Below are positions 56,288 through 64,000 of a stretch of DNA of 64,000 bases, piece by piece (the first letter of the stretch is position 1; each line of letters begins with the position of its first letter). The translations under genes and the position numbers were made by a program. Origin of the DNA: JAAYKT01 sp964408955 (lineage in GTDB: Bacteria; Bacillota; Clostridia; Lutisporales; Lutisporaceae); contig CAYPBK010000003.1 of NCBI GenBank assembly GCA_964408955.1, positions 62,001-126,000 of the forward strand, given 5' to 3'. The notes under the pieces were generated by a model that did no database searches, was not told the origin of the DNA, and saw only the letters and a list, made by a program, of their open reading frames with translations.

Positions 56288-58644
56288 TTGAAAAGTAAAA
56301 GATTTTTTTTAATTATAGTTGTATTATTGCTGCATGCTTTATCCTCATTTCCAAAAGTTTATGGGGCTGAAGACATTAAAATTAACAGTTACACTTACGA
56401 AAGAAACGGAAAGGAAGTCACAAAAATTTATGCCAATGAAAAATTTGATTTAAAGCTAAATATATCACTGTCTGGGATAGGAAACTACGATCTCATTATT
56501 GATGATAACTTGTCTTTTGTTTCTCCTATTTCTAAAGATGAAGATTATATTATTGAGAATTTGACATCAAATGAACCTACTATACCACTATATTATACAG
56601 GAAATGAAGATTCAACTTTGAAGCTTATTTTTGTATACGGAGAAGGCAGTAGAATAGAAAAAACAATTAGAATTGATATAGCATCAGAAACAACTTCTTC
56701 TGTGAGCACTACGAAAAATCCCAAGCTAATCGTAGCCGGCGGAAATATTCCCGTTGTTAATGGAGGAGAAGAAGCTAAAATTAACATACCCATAGAAAAT
56801 ATCGGGCCTTCTGCCGCGAAGGATATACAGATAATTCTTCAACCGGATGAAAACACACCTTTCGAACTTGATAAGCTTAATTTTACATATATAATAGACA
56901 GGATTAATTCTAAGAAATCCGATAACGCAGTTTTTAAAATTAAAGTTCCGGATAATGCAGAAGAAAAAACATACTCATTAAATCTACGTTTTTACTATAG
57001 CAACATGGCAGGGGAAGTATTTGAAGGCTCAGATACAATTAATATTAAAGTACAAAATGCTAAAAGACCGCCGAAACTGGTTCTTTCTGCCGTTGGTTAC
57101 GGAGATTCCCCCCTCATAGCAGGTGAGAATAAAACTGTATCAATAGTTATTAGAAATAACGGCACATTGGATGCTAAGGATGTCAAAGTATCTTAAAAGG
57201 TTTAAGTACCAATGGTTTTACTTTATATAAATCACCGGATGTAAAACAACTTCCGGATATTCCGGGAAACAAAGTAATCCAAACAGATTATATCCTTATT
57301 CCTTCTATTAGTATGAGCAGTGGGAATTATGATTTAGGACTAAGAATTGATTATAAAGACAGCAAAAACATTCCCTATTCTGAGGATTTACTATTTTTTC
57401 TGCCTGTTAAAGGGCTAGATTCAAATATTTCAAATTTACTGATTGAAAACATTTCCGTACCGAATAAAGAGATTAAAGCAGAGGAAGATTTCAAGATCTC
57501 CTTTAGCGTAGTTAACAAAAGTAATATTGACGCGGAAGATGTTAGAGTAAGTTTAAATACTGATAAAGAGATAATTTGCAAATCTTTGAATATTAAGGCC
57601 CTTGGCAAATTGGGCAAGGATCAGTCTAAAGATGTGGAGTTTGAGCTTTATGCAGGGAATGATGCTGTAAGCAAAAATTATCCCATTCAAATAAATATAG
57701 AGTATGAAAACGGTGAGGGTGAAAAAAAGATTAAAAACAGCATTTCCCAATACGTGGGAGTATATATTAATAGAGGCAGTAGTAGTGGAATCCCGAGAAT
57801 AATAGTTGACAGGTATAATATTGAACCTTCAACAATAAAAGCGGGTGATAATTTTCAGCTTACCATGTCATTATTAAATACAAGCTCAACAAATGCAGTG
57901 AGTAATATAAAAGTTACTTTAGTCAGTGATGACGGAGTATTTAACCCTGTGAACAGCAGTAATACAATTTATATAGAGAGCATTAAACCTAAAGAAAACA
58001 TAGAAAAAGTTTTCACTTTAATGCCTAAAAGAGATGCAGAGCATAAAACCTATGGTATATCAGTTGACATCGATTATGAGGATGAAAAAGGAAACCAGCT
58101 TAGCTCTAAGGATGTGATAAGTGTCCCTGTTATTCAGCAAGCTAAGCTTGTATTAGGTGATTTAATTGCACCGCCTGAAGCATTTATAGGACAGCCTTTT
58201 CCCATTTCTATAGAATTTTTTAATATGGGGAAAACAATACTTTATAATCTAATGATTAAAACGGAAGGAAGCTTTAATAAACAAAATTCAAATTACTATG
58301 TAGGTAATTTTGAACCGGGAAAAACTGATAGCTATGATGTTGGAATAACACCTGAGCAAGAAGGACTTTTAGAGGGTGCGATAGTTTTCTCATTTGAAAA
58401 TGCTGTGGGTGAAACCTTTGATGTGGTTAAAGAATTTGAAATAAACGTTATACAATTTCCCATGGAACCTTTTCCGGAGGATGGAATGGGTGATGATTTT
58501 GAAAATGAAGGCGGGAAAAATAAATTTACAAAAATAATAAAAAGCCCATATACAATAGGTATTTTGATAGTTTTAATAATAGGCTCTATTATTACAGTAA
58601 AAAAGATTCTGAAAAAGAAAAGAGAGATGACTTTAGATGAATAG
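56288..58644 (+). pseudogene. CARDB-type exported accessory protein of the ABC exporter, frameshifted
   Basis: The gene encodes a signal peptide (residues 1-27), several tandem CARDB/NPCBM-like beta-sandwich modules (COG1361 style), and a C-terminal membrane helix (YTIGILIVLIIGSIITV) with a basic tail. The frame is broken: after DAKDVKVS, a TAA at 57194-57196 stops translation. Reading one base back at TCT|TTA gives an unbroken continuation (LKGLSTNGFTLYKSPDVK) to 58644. So one T appears to be missing from a TCTTAAAA stretch. It may be a true mutation, or a sequencing error; no slippery heptamer supports programmed frameshifting. Start is TTG after AGGGGG. The permease ATG overlaps its end by 8 bases. 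Confidence 0.82.
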
Positions 58645-59995
58645 TATAGATGTTATTAATATGGGCTTAAGGAATATGCTACGGCGAAAGACTAGAACTA
58701 TACTTACTATACTTGGCGTAATTATAGGTACGTCATCTATTGTCATAATGCTATCCTTGGGTATTGGTATGAATGAGAATTTTAAAAAAGAAATAGAAAG
58801 AATGGGCAGCTTAAATATAATAAATATCGATGCTAATTATATATCTCCGGATATGGGTATAGGTGGTACCGGGGACCAAAAAGATGTCAAACTTGATGAT
58901 AAAGCATTGGCTAAAATAAATAAAATAGACGGTGTAGATGCCGTTACCCCAATTATGTACAGCTATTGGAAATTTGGCTTAGGCAAGCTTGTTGCGAGCT
59001 TTAGTGTAATTGGAATAGATTCAAAGGTTATGGAAAAATTCGATTTTAAAATTGGAGAGGGAAGGCTTCTTGATGAGAACGATAAAAATTCTTTAGTATT
59101 TGGTTGCTATTTGCAGGATTGGTTTTATAATCCCAAATCGAATTATTATTATGGGGGTTCTATGGAAAAACCAGATCTTATCAGCGATAAAATAATTATG
59201 ACTATGAATATGGAGTACGGTGAGAAGAGCAGAGGGAATCCCAGAGATGGTAACCGTAAGCCTGCTCCGGAGTATAAAGTAAAAGGCGTAGGGATTTTAA
59301 TGCAAAGCAATAATGAGAAGGATTATAATGCATATATGGATATAACTCATTTAAAAAAAATGATGGAGGAAAGCGAGAAAGCTCAAGGAAAGCAGCAAGG
59401 AGGGTTTTACTACTATTCCCAGCCAACAAAAGATAGTTATCAAAATGCGATGGTAAAAGTAAAGGACATAAAAAATGTAAAGAAAGTTCAAGAAAAAATA
59501 AAAGAGATGGGATTTGGCACCTTTAGTTTAACTGATATTTTAGAGTCAATGCAAAAAGCTTCTGCTGGAATTCAGGCTGTTTTAGGCGGAATAGGTGCTG
59601 TATCTTTATTAGTTGCTGCTATAGGCATAGCAAATACTATGATAATGTCCATTTATGAACGAACGAGAGAAATAGGTGTTATGAAAGTTCTTGGAGCGGG
59701 GCTGGGGGATATTAAACGTCTTTTTTTATTTGAAGCCGGTCTGATAGGATTTGCAGGAGGTATTGTGGGAATCGGATTTAGTTTATTAATATCACTTTTA
59801 TTAAATAGCGCCGGAATATCATTATTTATGAATTTTTTTGGCTATATGGAAGAAGGCACAAAAATATCTATAATACCGCTTTGGTTAGTTGTTTCAGCAA
59901 TAGCATTTGCTACAATAATAGGACTGATATCCGGATATTATCCTGCCCGAAGGGCTATGAAATTAAGCGCATTGGAAGCAATAAAGACTGAATAA
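58637..59995 (+). CDS. ABC transporter permease (MacB/FtsX family)
   Basis: The 452-residue permease has the MacB layout: one N-terminal helix after the conserved NMLRRKTRTILTILGVIIGTSS start (residues about 11-45), a large external domain (about 45-310), then three C-terminal helices with GIANTMIMSIYERTREIGVMKVLGA near 330-355 and PARRAMKLSALEAI at the end. It should work with the ATPase upstream to move a substrate, perhaps peptides or lipoproteins, or to act as a mechanotransmitter; the substrate is unknown. Translation overlaps the CARDB gene. Confidence 0.93.
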   Translation: MNSIDVINMGLRNMLRRKTRTILTILGVIIGTSSIVIMLSLGIGMNENFKKEIERMGSLNIINIDANYISPDMGIGGTGDQKDVKLDDKALAKINKIDGVDAVTPIMYSYWKFGLGKLVASFSVIGIDSKVMEKFDFKIGEGRLLDENDKNSLVFGCYLQDWFYNPKSNYYYGGSMEKPDLISDKIIMTMNMEYGEKSRGNPRDGNRKPAPEYKVKGVGILMQSNNEKDYNAYMDITHLKKMMEESEKAQGKQQGGFYYYSQPTKDSYQNAMVKVKDIKNVKKVQEKIKEMGFGTFSLTDILESMQKASAGIQAVLGGIGAVSLLVAAIGIANTMIMSIYERTREIGVMKVLGAGLGDIKRLFLFEAGLIGFAGGIVGIGFSLLISLLLNSAGISLFMNFFGYMEEGTKISIIPLWLVVSAIAFATIIGLISGYYPARRAMKLSALEAIKTE

Positions 59996-60050
59996 ATGCC
60001 TAAAGCATGTATTATTTATTCTAAAGGTGGAATATTAAGGTATGTGTAAC

Positions 60051-60080
60051 TTGACATGCTTCGTGACTTATTGTTATAAA
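60051..60080 (+). promoter_or_regulatory. SigA promoter of gapA
   Basis: TTGACA (60051-60056) and TATAAA (60075-60080) with an 18-base spacer, about 58 bases before the start codon. Confidence 0.7.
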
Positions 60081-60137
60081 TAGAATAGAACATATTAGCT
60101 GTTAAGCAATTTAATAATTAATTTTAGGAGGAGTTTT

Positions 60138-61151
60138 ATGAGAATTAAGGTTGCAATCAATGGATTTGGTCGCATTGGGAGGCAAGTAACGAGAATAATT
60201 GCAGAGGATTGGAAAGATGGTGATATAGAGCTGGTTGCAATAAACGCAAGAGCAGATACGCATACTTTAGCACATCTTTTCAAATACGATTCCGCATACG
60301 GGATATTCAATGGCAGTGTTGATACTAAAGAGGATGCTTTAATTATTAATGGTAAAGAAATCAAAGTCTTTGCTATATCTGAGGCTATAAACCTTCCCTG
60401 GGATAAGCTTGGAATAGACATAGTTATCGAATCAACAGGAGCATATACACAAAGAGAAAAAGCTATGGAGCATATTAAAGCCGGAGCAAAGAAAGTTGTT
60501 ATTACGGCACCAGGTAAGGATGAGGATGTTACCGTAGTACTAGGGGTAAATGAAAGTGATTATGACCCTGATAAACATAATATTATATCTAACGCTTCTT
60601 GCACTACAAATTGTCTGGCACCGGTTGTAAAGATTTTACACGAAAATTTTGGAATACTGAATGGATTTATGACTACGGTTCATTCCTATACTAATGATCA
60701 AAAGATTTTGGATAAAACTCATAAGGACCTTAGGAGAGCAAGATCAGCAGCAGAATCTATTATTCCAACTACAACAGGAGCTGCAAAGGCGGTTGGGAAA
60801 GTAATGCCGGAGCTTAATGGCAAGCTTAACGGTTTATCTCTAAGAGTCCCGACTCCAACTGTTTCAATAACTGACCTTGTATGTAATTTTGAAAAGGAAG
60901 TTACTGTTGAATCAATAAATAAAGCTTTAAAAGAAGCGTCAGAAAATAAACTAAAAGGAATTTTAGGCTATTCTGATGAGCCATTAGTATCCATTGATTA
61001 TAAGGGAGATAGTCGTTCTTCTATAGTTGATGCTTTATCAACTATGGTAATTGATGAAAAAATGGCAAAAATAATGGCGTGGTATGACAATGAATGGGGT
61101 TATTCTTGTAGAACTGTTGATTTAGTTGAATATATTGCAAAAATGATGTAG
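60138..61151 (+). CDS. gapA: Glyceraldehyde-3-phosphate dehydrogenase, type I
   Basis: The 337-residue glycolytic enzyme oxidises glyceraldehyde-3-phosphate to 1,3-bisphosphoglycerate with NAD. The Rossmann motif is INGFGRIGRQVTR at the start and the catalytic cysteine is in SNASCTTNCLAPV near residue 154, followed by TVHSYTNDQ and the C-terminal WYDNEWGYSCRTVDLV. GGAGGAG precedes the ATG. It has its own promoter and terminator and is not part of a larger glycolytic operon here. No CggR regulator gene is next to it. Confidence 0.97.
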   Translation: MRIKVAINGFGRIGRQVTRIIAEDWKDGDIELVAINARADTHTLAHLFKYDSAYGIFNGSVDTKEDALIINGKEIKVFAISEAINLPWDKLGIDIVIESTGAYTQREKAMEHIKAGAKKVVITAPGKDEDVTVVLGVNESDYDPDKHNIISNASCTTNCLAPVVKILHENFGILNGFMTTVHSYTNDQKILDKTHKDLRRARSAAESIIPTTTGAAKAVGKVMPELNGKLNGLSLRVPTPTVSITDLVCNFEKEVTVESINKALKEASENKLKGILGYSDEPLVSIDYKGDSRSSIVDALSTMVIDEKMAKIMAWYDNEWGYSCRTVDLVEYIAKMM

Positions 61152-61161
61152 AATAAAAAGA

Positions 61162-61199
61162 GTAAAAAGAATTATCTGAAGATAATTCTTTTTTACTTT
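61162..61199 (+). terminator. Terminator after gapA
   Basis: A 16-bp perfect AT-rich stem (61162-61177 with 61182-61197) around TGAA, followed by T-rich sequence. Confidence 0.8.
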
Positions 61200-61244
61200 T
61201 TCTAATCTGGTTTTACGGAAAAAATATAGCTGGGAAGTGATTTT

Positions 61245-61922
61245 GTGAACAATTCTAAAGAATGGATTGATACTTTAAAAAAAATGCCTTTATTATTTTT
61301 TGGCTTGTTTTTATACGCTGTCGGAATACTAGAAATGCTTTATTCTAACTTAGGAACAAGCCCATGGGAAACTTTTAATCTGGGCATAATAAATTATGCA
61401 CCTTTAACACTAGGTCAAGGATCACAATTAATCGGTTTAATTGTATTATTAGTATCATACTTTATTGGCGTAATTCCTGGAATAGCAAGTATTTTAAACA
61501 TGTTTTTTATAGGTTTTTTCATAGATATTGTAGATAATACCGGCTTATTTAGAATTCCGGAAACGATAATAGGTAAATTTGTTCTTTTGCTTGCCGGCAT
61601 ACTTACTATTGGTTGGGCAACTTATTTTTATTTAAAGGTGGAATTGGGAGCCGGTCCCAGGGACGGACTAATGGAGGGTTTGGTAAAAATCACAAAAAAA
61701 CCCGTATGGTTGGTAAGAAGCATAATAGAGATAACAGTTTTGGCTATAGGTTATTTTCTTGGAGGACCTGTCGGTATAGGCACTTTAATTACTGCATTTA
61801 CTATAGGGTTTTCTGTGCAATTAGCTTTTAAAATGGGTAAATATGATTCAAAAACTGTTGAACATGAGAATATAATACATTTGATAAAAAGACTTAAGCC
61901 TAAAGAGAAAGAGGCATTATAA
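61245..61922 (+). CDS. YczE/YyaS-type integral membrane protein
   Basis: The 225-residue protein has about five hydrophobic segments and the family phrases LGTSPWETFNLGI near residue 43 and LGAGPRDGLMEGL near 132, which repeat an inverted G-x-x-P-x-[ED] theme. The family is widespread in Firmicutes; its function is unknown, and transport is only a guess. Start is GTG after GGAAGTGA. It is followed by folD with 40 bases between. Confidence 0.85.
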   Translation: MNNSKEWIDTLKKMPLLFFGLFLYAVGILEMLYSNLGTSPWETFNLGIINYAPLTLGQGSQLIGLIVLLVSYFIGVIPGIASILNMFFIGFFIDIVDNTGLFRIPETIIGKFVLLLAGILTIGWATYFYLKVELGAGPRDGLMEGLVKITKKPVWLVRSIIEITVLAIGYFLGGPVGIGTLITAFTIGFSVQLAFKMGKYDSKTVEHENIIHLIKRLKPKEKEAL

Positions 61923-61962
61923 TACAAAGAATAAAATTCACATTGGTACTAGGAGGTATAAG

Positions 61963-62817
61963 GTGGCAGAGTTATTAAAAGGCAGAGAAATATCAAAAAC
62001 TATATTAGAGGAAATAAAAGTAAATGCAAACGGCTTAAAAGCTAAAGGAAACCATCCTTCCTTAACTATTATAAGAGTTGGTAAAAAGGATGATGATATT
62101 GCCTATGAAAGAGGAATTATAAAAAGCTGTGAAAAAGCAGATGTTAGTTGCAGAGTGATAGAATTGCCTGAAACTGTTACTACGGAAGTTTTTAAAGAAA
62201 CTCTAGAGTCTTTAAATAAATGTAATAAAACCCATGGTATTTTAGTTTTTAGGCCTTTTCCCAAGCATATAGATGACTATGAAATTAAAAGCTATATTAA
62301 TCCGGATAAAGATATTGACTGTATGAGCCCCATTAATTTAGCAAAAGTTTTTGAAGGAGACGATACTGGTTACGCACCCTGCACACCTGCTGCAGTAATG
62401 GAAATTATTAAAAGGTATGAGATAGATTTAATCGGAAAAAAGACAGTAGTTATAGGTAGAAGCATGGTTGTCGGGAAACCGTTGAGTATGATGTTGCTGA
62501 AAGAAAATGCTACTATTACTATATGTCATTCAAAAACTACGGATTTAAAGCAAGTTGCGCAAAAAGCGGATATTCTTATTGCTGCTATAGGTAAAGCGAA
62601 ATATGTTACAGAGGATTTTGTCAAGGAAGGTGCCGTAGTTATAGATGTTGGAATTAACATAGATGATGATGGTAAACTATGTGGGGATGTGGACTTTGAT
62701 AACGTGCAAGGAAAAGCATCTTTAATAACACCTGTTCCCGGTGGTGTCGGTTCAGTTACTACAGCAATTCTACTTAAACATGTAGTTAAGGCTGCCGATT
62801 TAATCTCTAAAAAGTAA
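61963..62817 (+). CDS. folD: Methylenetetrahydrofolate dehydrogenase FolD, likely without cyclohydrolase activity
   Basis: The 284-residue protein belongs to the FolD family: SLTIIRVGKKDDDIAYERG near the start, CMSPINLAKV, PCTPAAVMEIIKRY, the NADP site GRSMVVGKPLSMMLL, and TPVPGGVGSVTTAILLKH at the end. In bifunctional FolD the motif YxxxK supplies the catalytic lysine for cyclohydrolase; here Tyr48 is followed by Ile52 in the lysine position. A lysine-less FolD was reported to lack cyclohydrolase activity in Clostridium perfringens. So the dehydrogenase is likely retained and the cyclohydrolase doubtful. GTG start with AGGAGGT. Its last 11 bases overlap the convergent gene. Confidence 0.93.
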   Translation: MAELLKGREISKTILEEIKVNANGLKAKGNHPSLTIIRVGKKDDDIAYERGIIKSCEKADVSCRVIELPETVTTEVFKETLESLNKCNKTHGILVFRPFPKHIDDYEIKSYINPDKDIDCMSPINLAKVFEGDDTGYAPCTPAAVMEIIKRYEIDLIGKKTVVIGRSMVVGKPLSMMLLKENATITICHSKTTDLKQVAQKADILIAAIGKAKYVTEDFVKEGAVVIDVGINIDDDGKLCGDVDFDNVQGKASLITPVPGGVGSVTTAILLKHVVKAADLISKK

Positions 62818-63736
62818 TTATCCTTTCAAGGGTATCTTTATTTAGCTTTGTACTTACTGTATCCTTAGAGGATACAGTAAGTGATGCAGCTGCCAAACCA
62901 AATTTGCATGCCTTATCAATATTATTATAATTTAGCAATCCATAGATGAAACCTGCCGTAAGTGAATCACCGGCACCTGTAACATCTAAAACTTTTGACG
63001 GGTAATTGGTATAATGTTTTCTTACTGATTTATTTACTAAGTAAAGTCCGTCACTGCCTAGTGTTAATATGATGTTTTTCACACCTTTATCAAGTAAAAT
63101 TGATGATGCTTTATCTATATCCATATCTTTATTGTCTATTCCCGCTAAGGAGAATAGCTCTTCTTTGTTTGGAGTTAAAAAGTCTATAAAATTTAATATT
63201 CCATTAAGCTTTTTCGATTTTGTTACAGATACTGGTTCAACACATATGGGAATTTGATTTATTTTTGCGTAATTGATTAAAAACAAGATGGATTCTTTTT
63301 CAAGATTTGTATCACAGATAATAAAATCTGAATCTTTAATAAATAGTTTATTGGATTCCAAATAATCCTTAGTTATTTCTTTCATTACATCCATATCGGA
63401 CAATCCTAGGCTCATTTCTCCTGTGTTATTAAGTATAGCAAGGTATAATCCTGTTTTGAAATTTTCCGATATTAATATTTTGCTTGTATTAACATTAGCA
63501 TCCTTTAGCTCTTTTAATATCATTTCACCAAAACTATCTTTTCCAACTGAACTTAGAATAGTTGTTTCAATACCTAATTGAGATAGATTTTGTGCAATAT
63601 TCCTACTGACTCCTCCTGATATCATTTTTGTACTTCCCGGATTAGAAGATTTAAGTTCAAGATTCTCAATAGATTTACCTATAATATCAAGGTTAATGCC
63701 ACCTATTACAAAAACACGAAAGGCTTTATTATTCAT
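62807..63736 (-). CDS. psuK: PfkB-family carbohydrate kinase, likely pseudouridine kinase
   Basis: The 309-residue kinase has the PfkB hallmarks: VIGGINLDIIG at the start, GGVSRNIAQNLSQLG near residue 42, and the C-terminal catalytic DVTGAGDSLTAGFIYGL with the base aspartate near 251. The N-terminal SNPGSTKMISGGVSRNIA, and LGLSDMDVMKEIT near 128, are shared with pseudouridine kinases (PsuK/YeiC), which make pseudouridine 5'-phosphate. The partner glycosidase psuG is not in the window. Adenosine or ribose kinases are the alternative. AGGAGGTTCTGAC precedes the ATG on the minus strand. Its end overlaps folD tail to tail. Confidence 0.85.
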   Translation of the reverse strand: MNNKAFRVFVIGGINLDIIGKSIENLELKSSNPGSTKMISGGVSRNIAQNLSQLGIETTILSSVGKDSFGEMILKELKDANVNTSKILISENFKTGLYLAILNNTGEMSLGLSDMDVMKEITKDYLESNKLFIKDSDFIICDTNLEKESILFLINYAKINQIPICVEPVSVTKSKKLNGILNFIDFLTPNKEELFSLAGIDNKDMDIDKASSILLDKGVKNIILTLGSDGLYLVNKSVRKHYTNYPSKVLDVTGAGDSLTAGFIYGLLNYNNIDKACKFGLAAASLTVSSKDTVSTKLNKDTLERIITF

Positions 63737-63947
63737 TGTCAGAACCTCCTGATAAGAACTTATTAATATTTTAACATTGTTTCAAATTGGAGTATAGAAG
63801 GCAAAAAAATTTATTAAAAACTGCAGCATATAAAGCTATTATATTGAGAATTATGTAGAAGTAACCATAAGGTAATATTTGGATATGTAGATGTAGATTT
63901 GACTTAAGCTATAGAAAACAGGCGGTTTGGGCATTAAGATTGCTATT

Positions 63948-63976
63948 TTGACATATTAGGACATGCAGTCTATAAT
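63948..63976 (+). promoter_or_regulatory. Perfect SigA consensus promoter pointing out of the window
   Basis: TTGACA (63948-63953) and TATAAT (63971-63976) are both exact consensus, with a 17-base spacer. Transcription should begin near 63983 and enter the DNA beyond the right edge. The interval 63737-63947 shows no gene. Confidence 0.85.
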
Positions 63977-64000
63977 GTTATGTAAACTAAAACTGACGAA

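Noticed and set aside
57185..57200. Programmed -1 frameshifting in the CARDB gene
   Set aside because: The codons before the stop do not form a slippery heptamer and no downstream pseudoknot is evident; a base loss explains the break more simply.
61613..61831. 72-codon plus-strand frame inside the YczE-type gene
   Set aside because: It is a shadow of the membrane protein gene in another frame.
1..64000. CRISPR arrays, insertion sequences, prophage or toxin-antitoxin loci
   Set aside because: No regularly spaced repeats, transposase, integrase or phage structural genes, or toxin pairs were seen on either strand.

Overview
The window looks like chromosome from a low-GC, anaerobic, spore-forming Firmicute of the Clostridia/Tissierellia type. 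The evidence is the AT-rich sequence with strong Shine-Dalgarno sites, the sporulation genes yqfC and yqfD, a glycine T-box, pyruvate phosphate dikinase with its PpsR regulator, S-layer homology (SLH) proteins, and a gene order close to the floA-yqfC-yqfD-phoH-pgpH-ybeY-cdd-era-recO-glyQS-ppsR-dnaG-rpoD-trmK-yqfO block known from Bacillus subtilis. I cannot name the species.

Layout. 1-16766 is a dense, co-directional housekeeping block: the flotillin FloA tail, sporulation genes, PhoH, the c-di-AMP hydrolase PgpH, YbeY, a DUF3048 lipoprotein, cytidine deaminase, Era, RecO, a DUF4342 protein, a glycine T-box with glyQS, and ppsR-ppdK. 17018-25714 interrupts the conserved order with a TetR-type regulator, which has a consensus promoter overlapped by a palindrome, and an 8-kb gene for a 2654-residue SLH surface protein. 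25907-33487 returns to housekeeping: dgt, dnaG, rpoD, two tRNAs (Asn, Met), trmK, a Nif3-like gene, a zinc-ribbon protein and RNase P RNA.

33619-45736 is more variable. It holds a three-subunit xanthine-dehydrogenase-type molybdoenzyme, a small minus-strand gene, a minus-strand YcdB/SLH protein, an ECF transporter S component, an S41-protease-like protein whose catalytic Ser and Lys positions are both changed, an asparaginase, and a nucleotidyltransferase/degenerate-phosphomannomutase fusion that seems to start at AUA. 45879-54359 is one 2826-codon gene for a cyclic beta-1,2-glucan synthase-like enzyme, followed by two small ferritin-like or cysteine-motif genes. 55591-59995 is a MacB-like export operon (ATPase, CARDB protein, permease) whose middle gene carries a single-base frameshift. 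60138-63736 holds gapA, a YczE-type membrane protein, a FolD lacking the usual cyclohydrolase lysine, and a convergent pseudouridine-kinase-like gene. A perfect consensus promoter at 63948-63976 points out of the right edge.

I found no CRISPR array, insertion sequence, prophage or defence island. The most unusual items are the SLH/TetR insertion with its operator, the AUA start, the apparent pseudo-enzymes (S41-like, phosphomannomutase-like), the FolD variant, and a small inverted-repeat-flanked intergenic element present twice.
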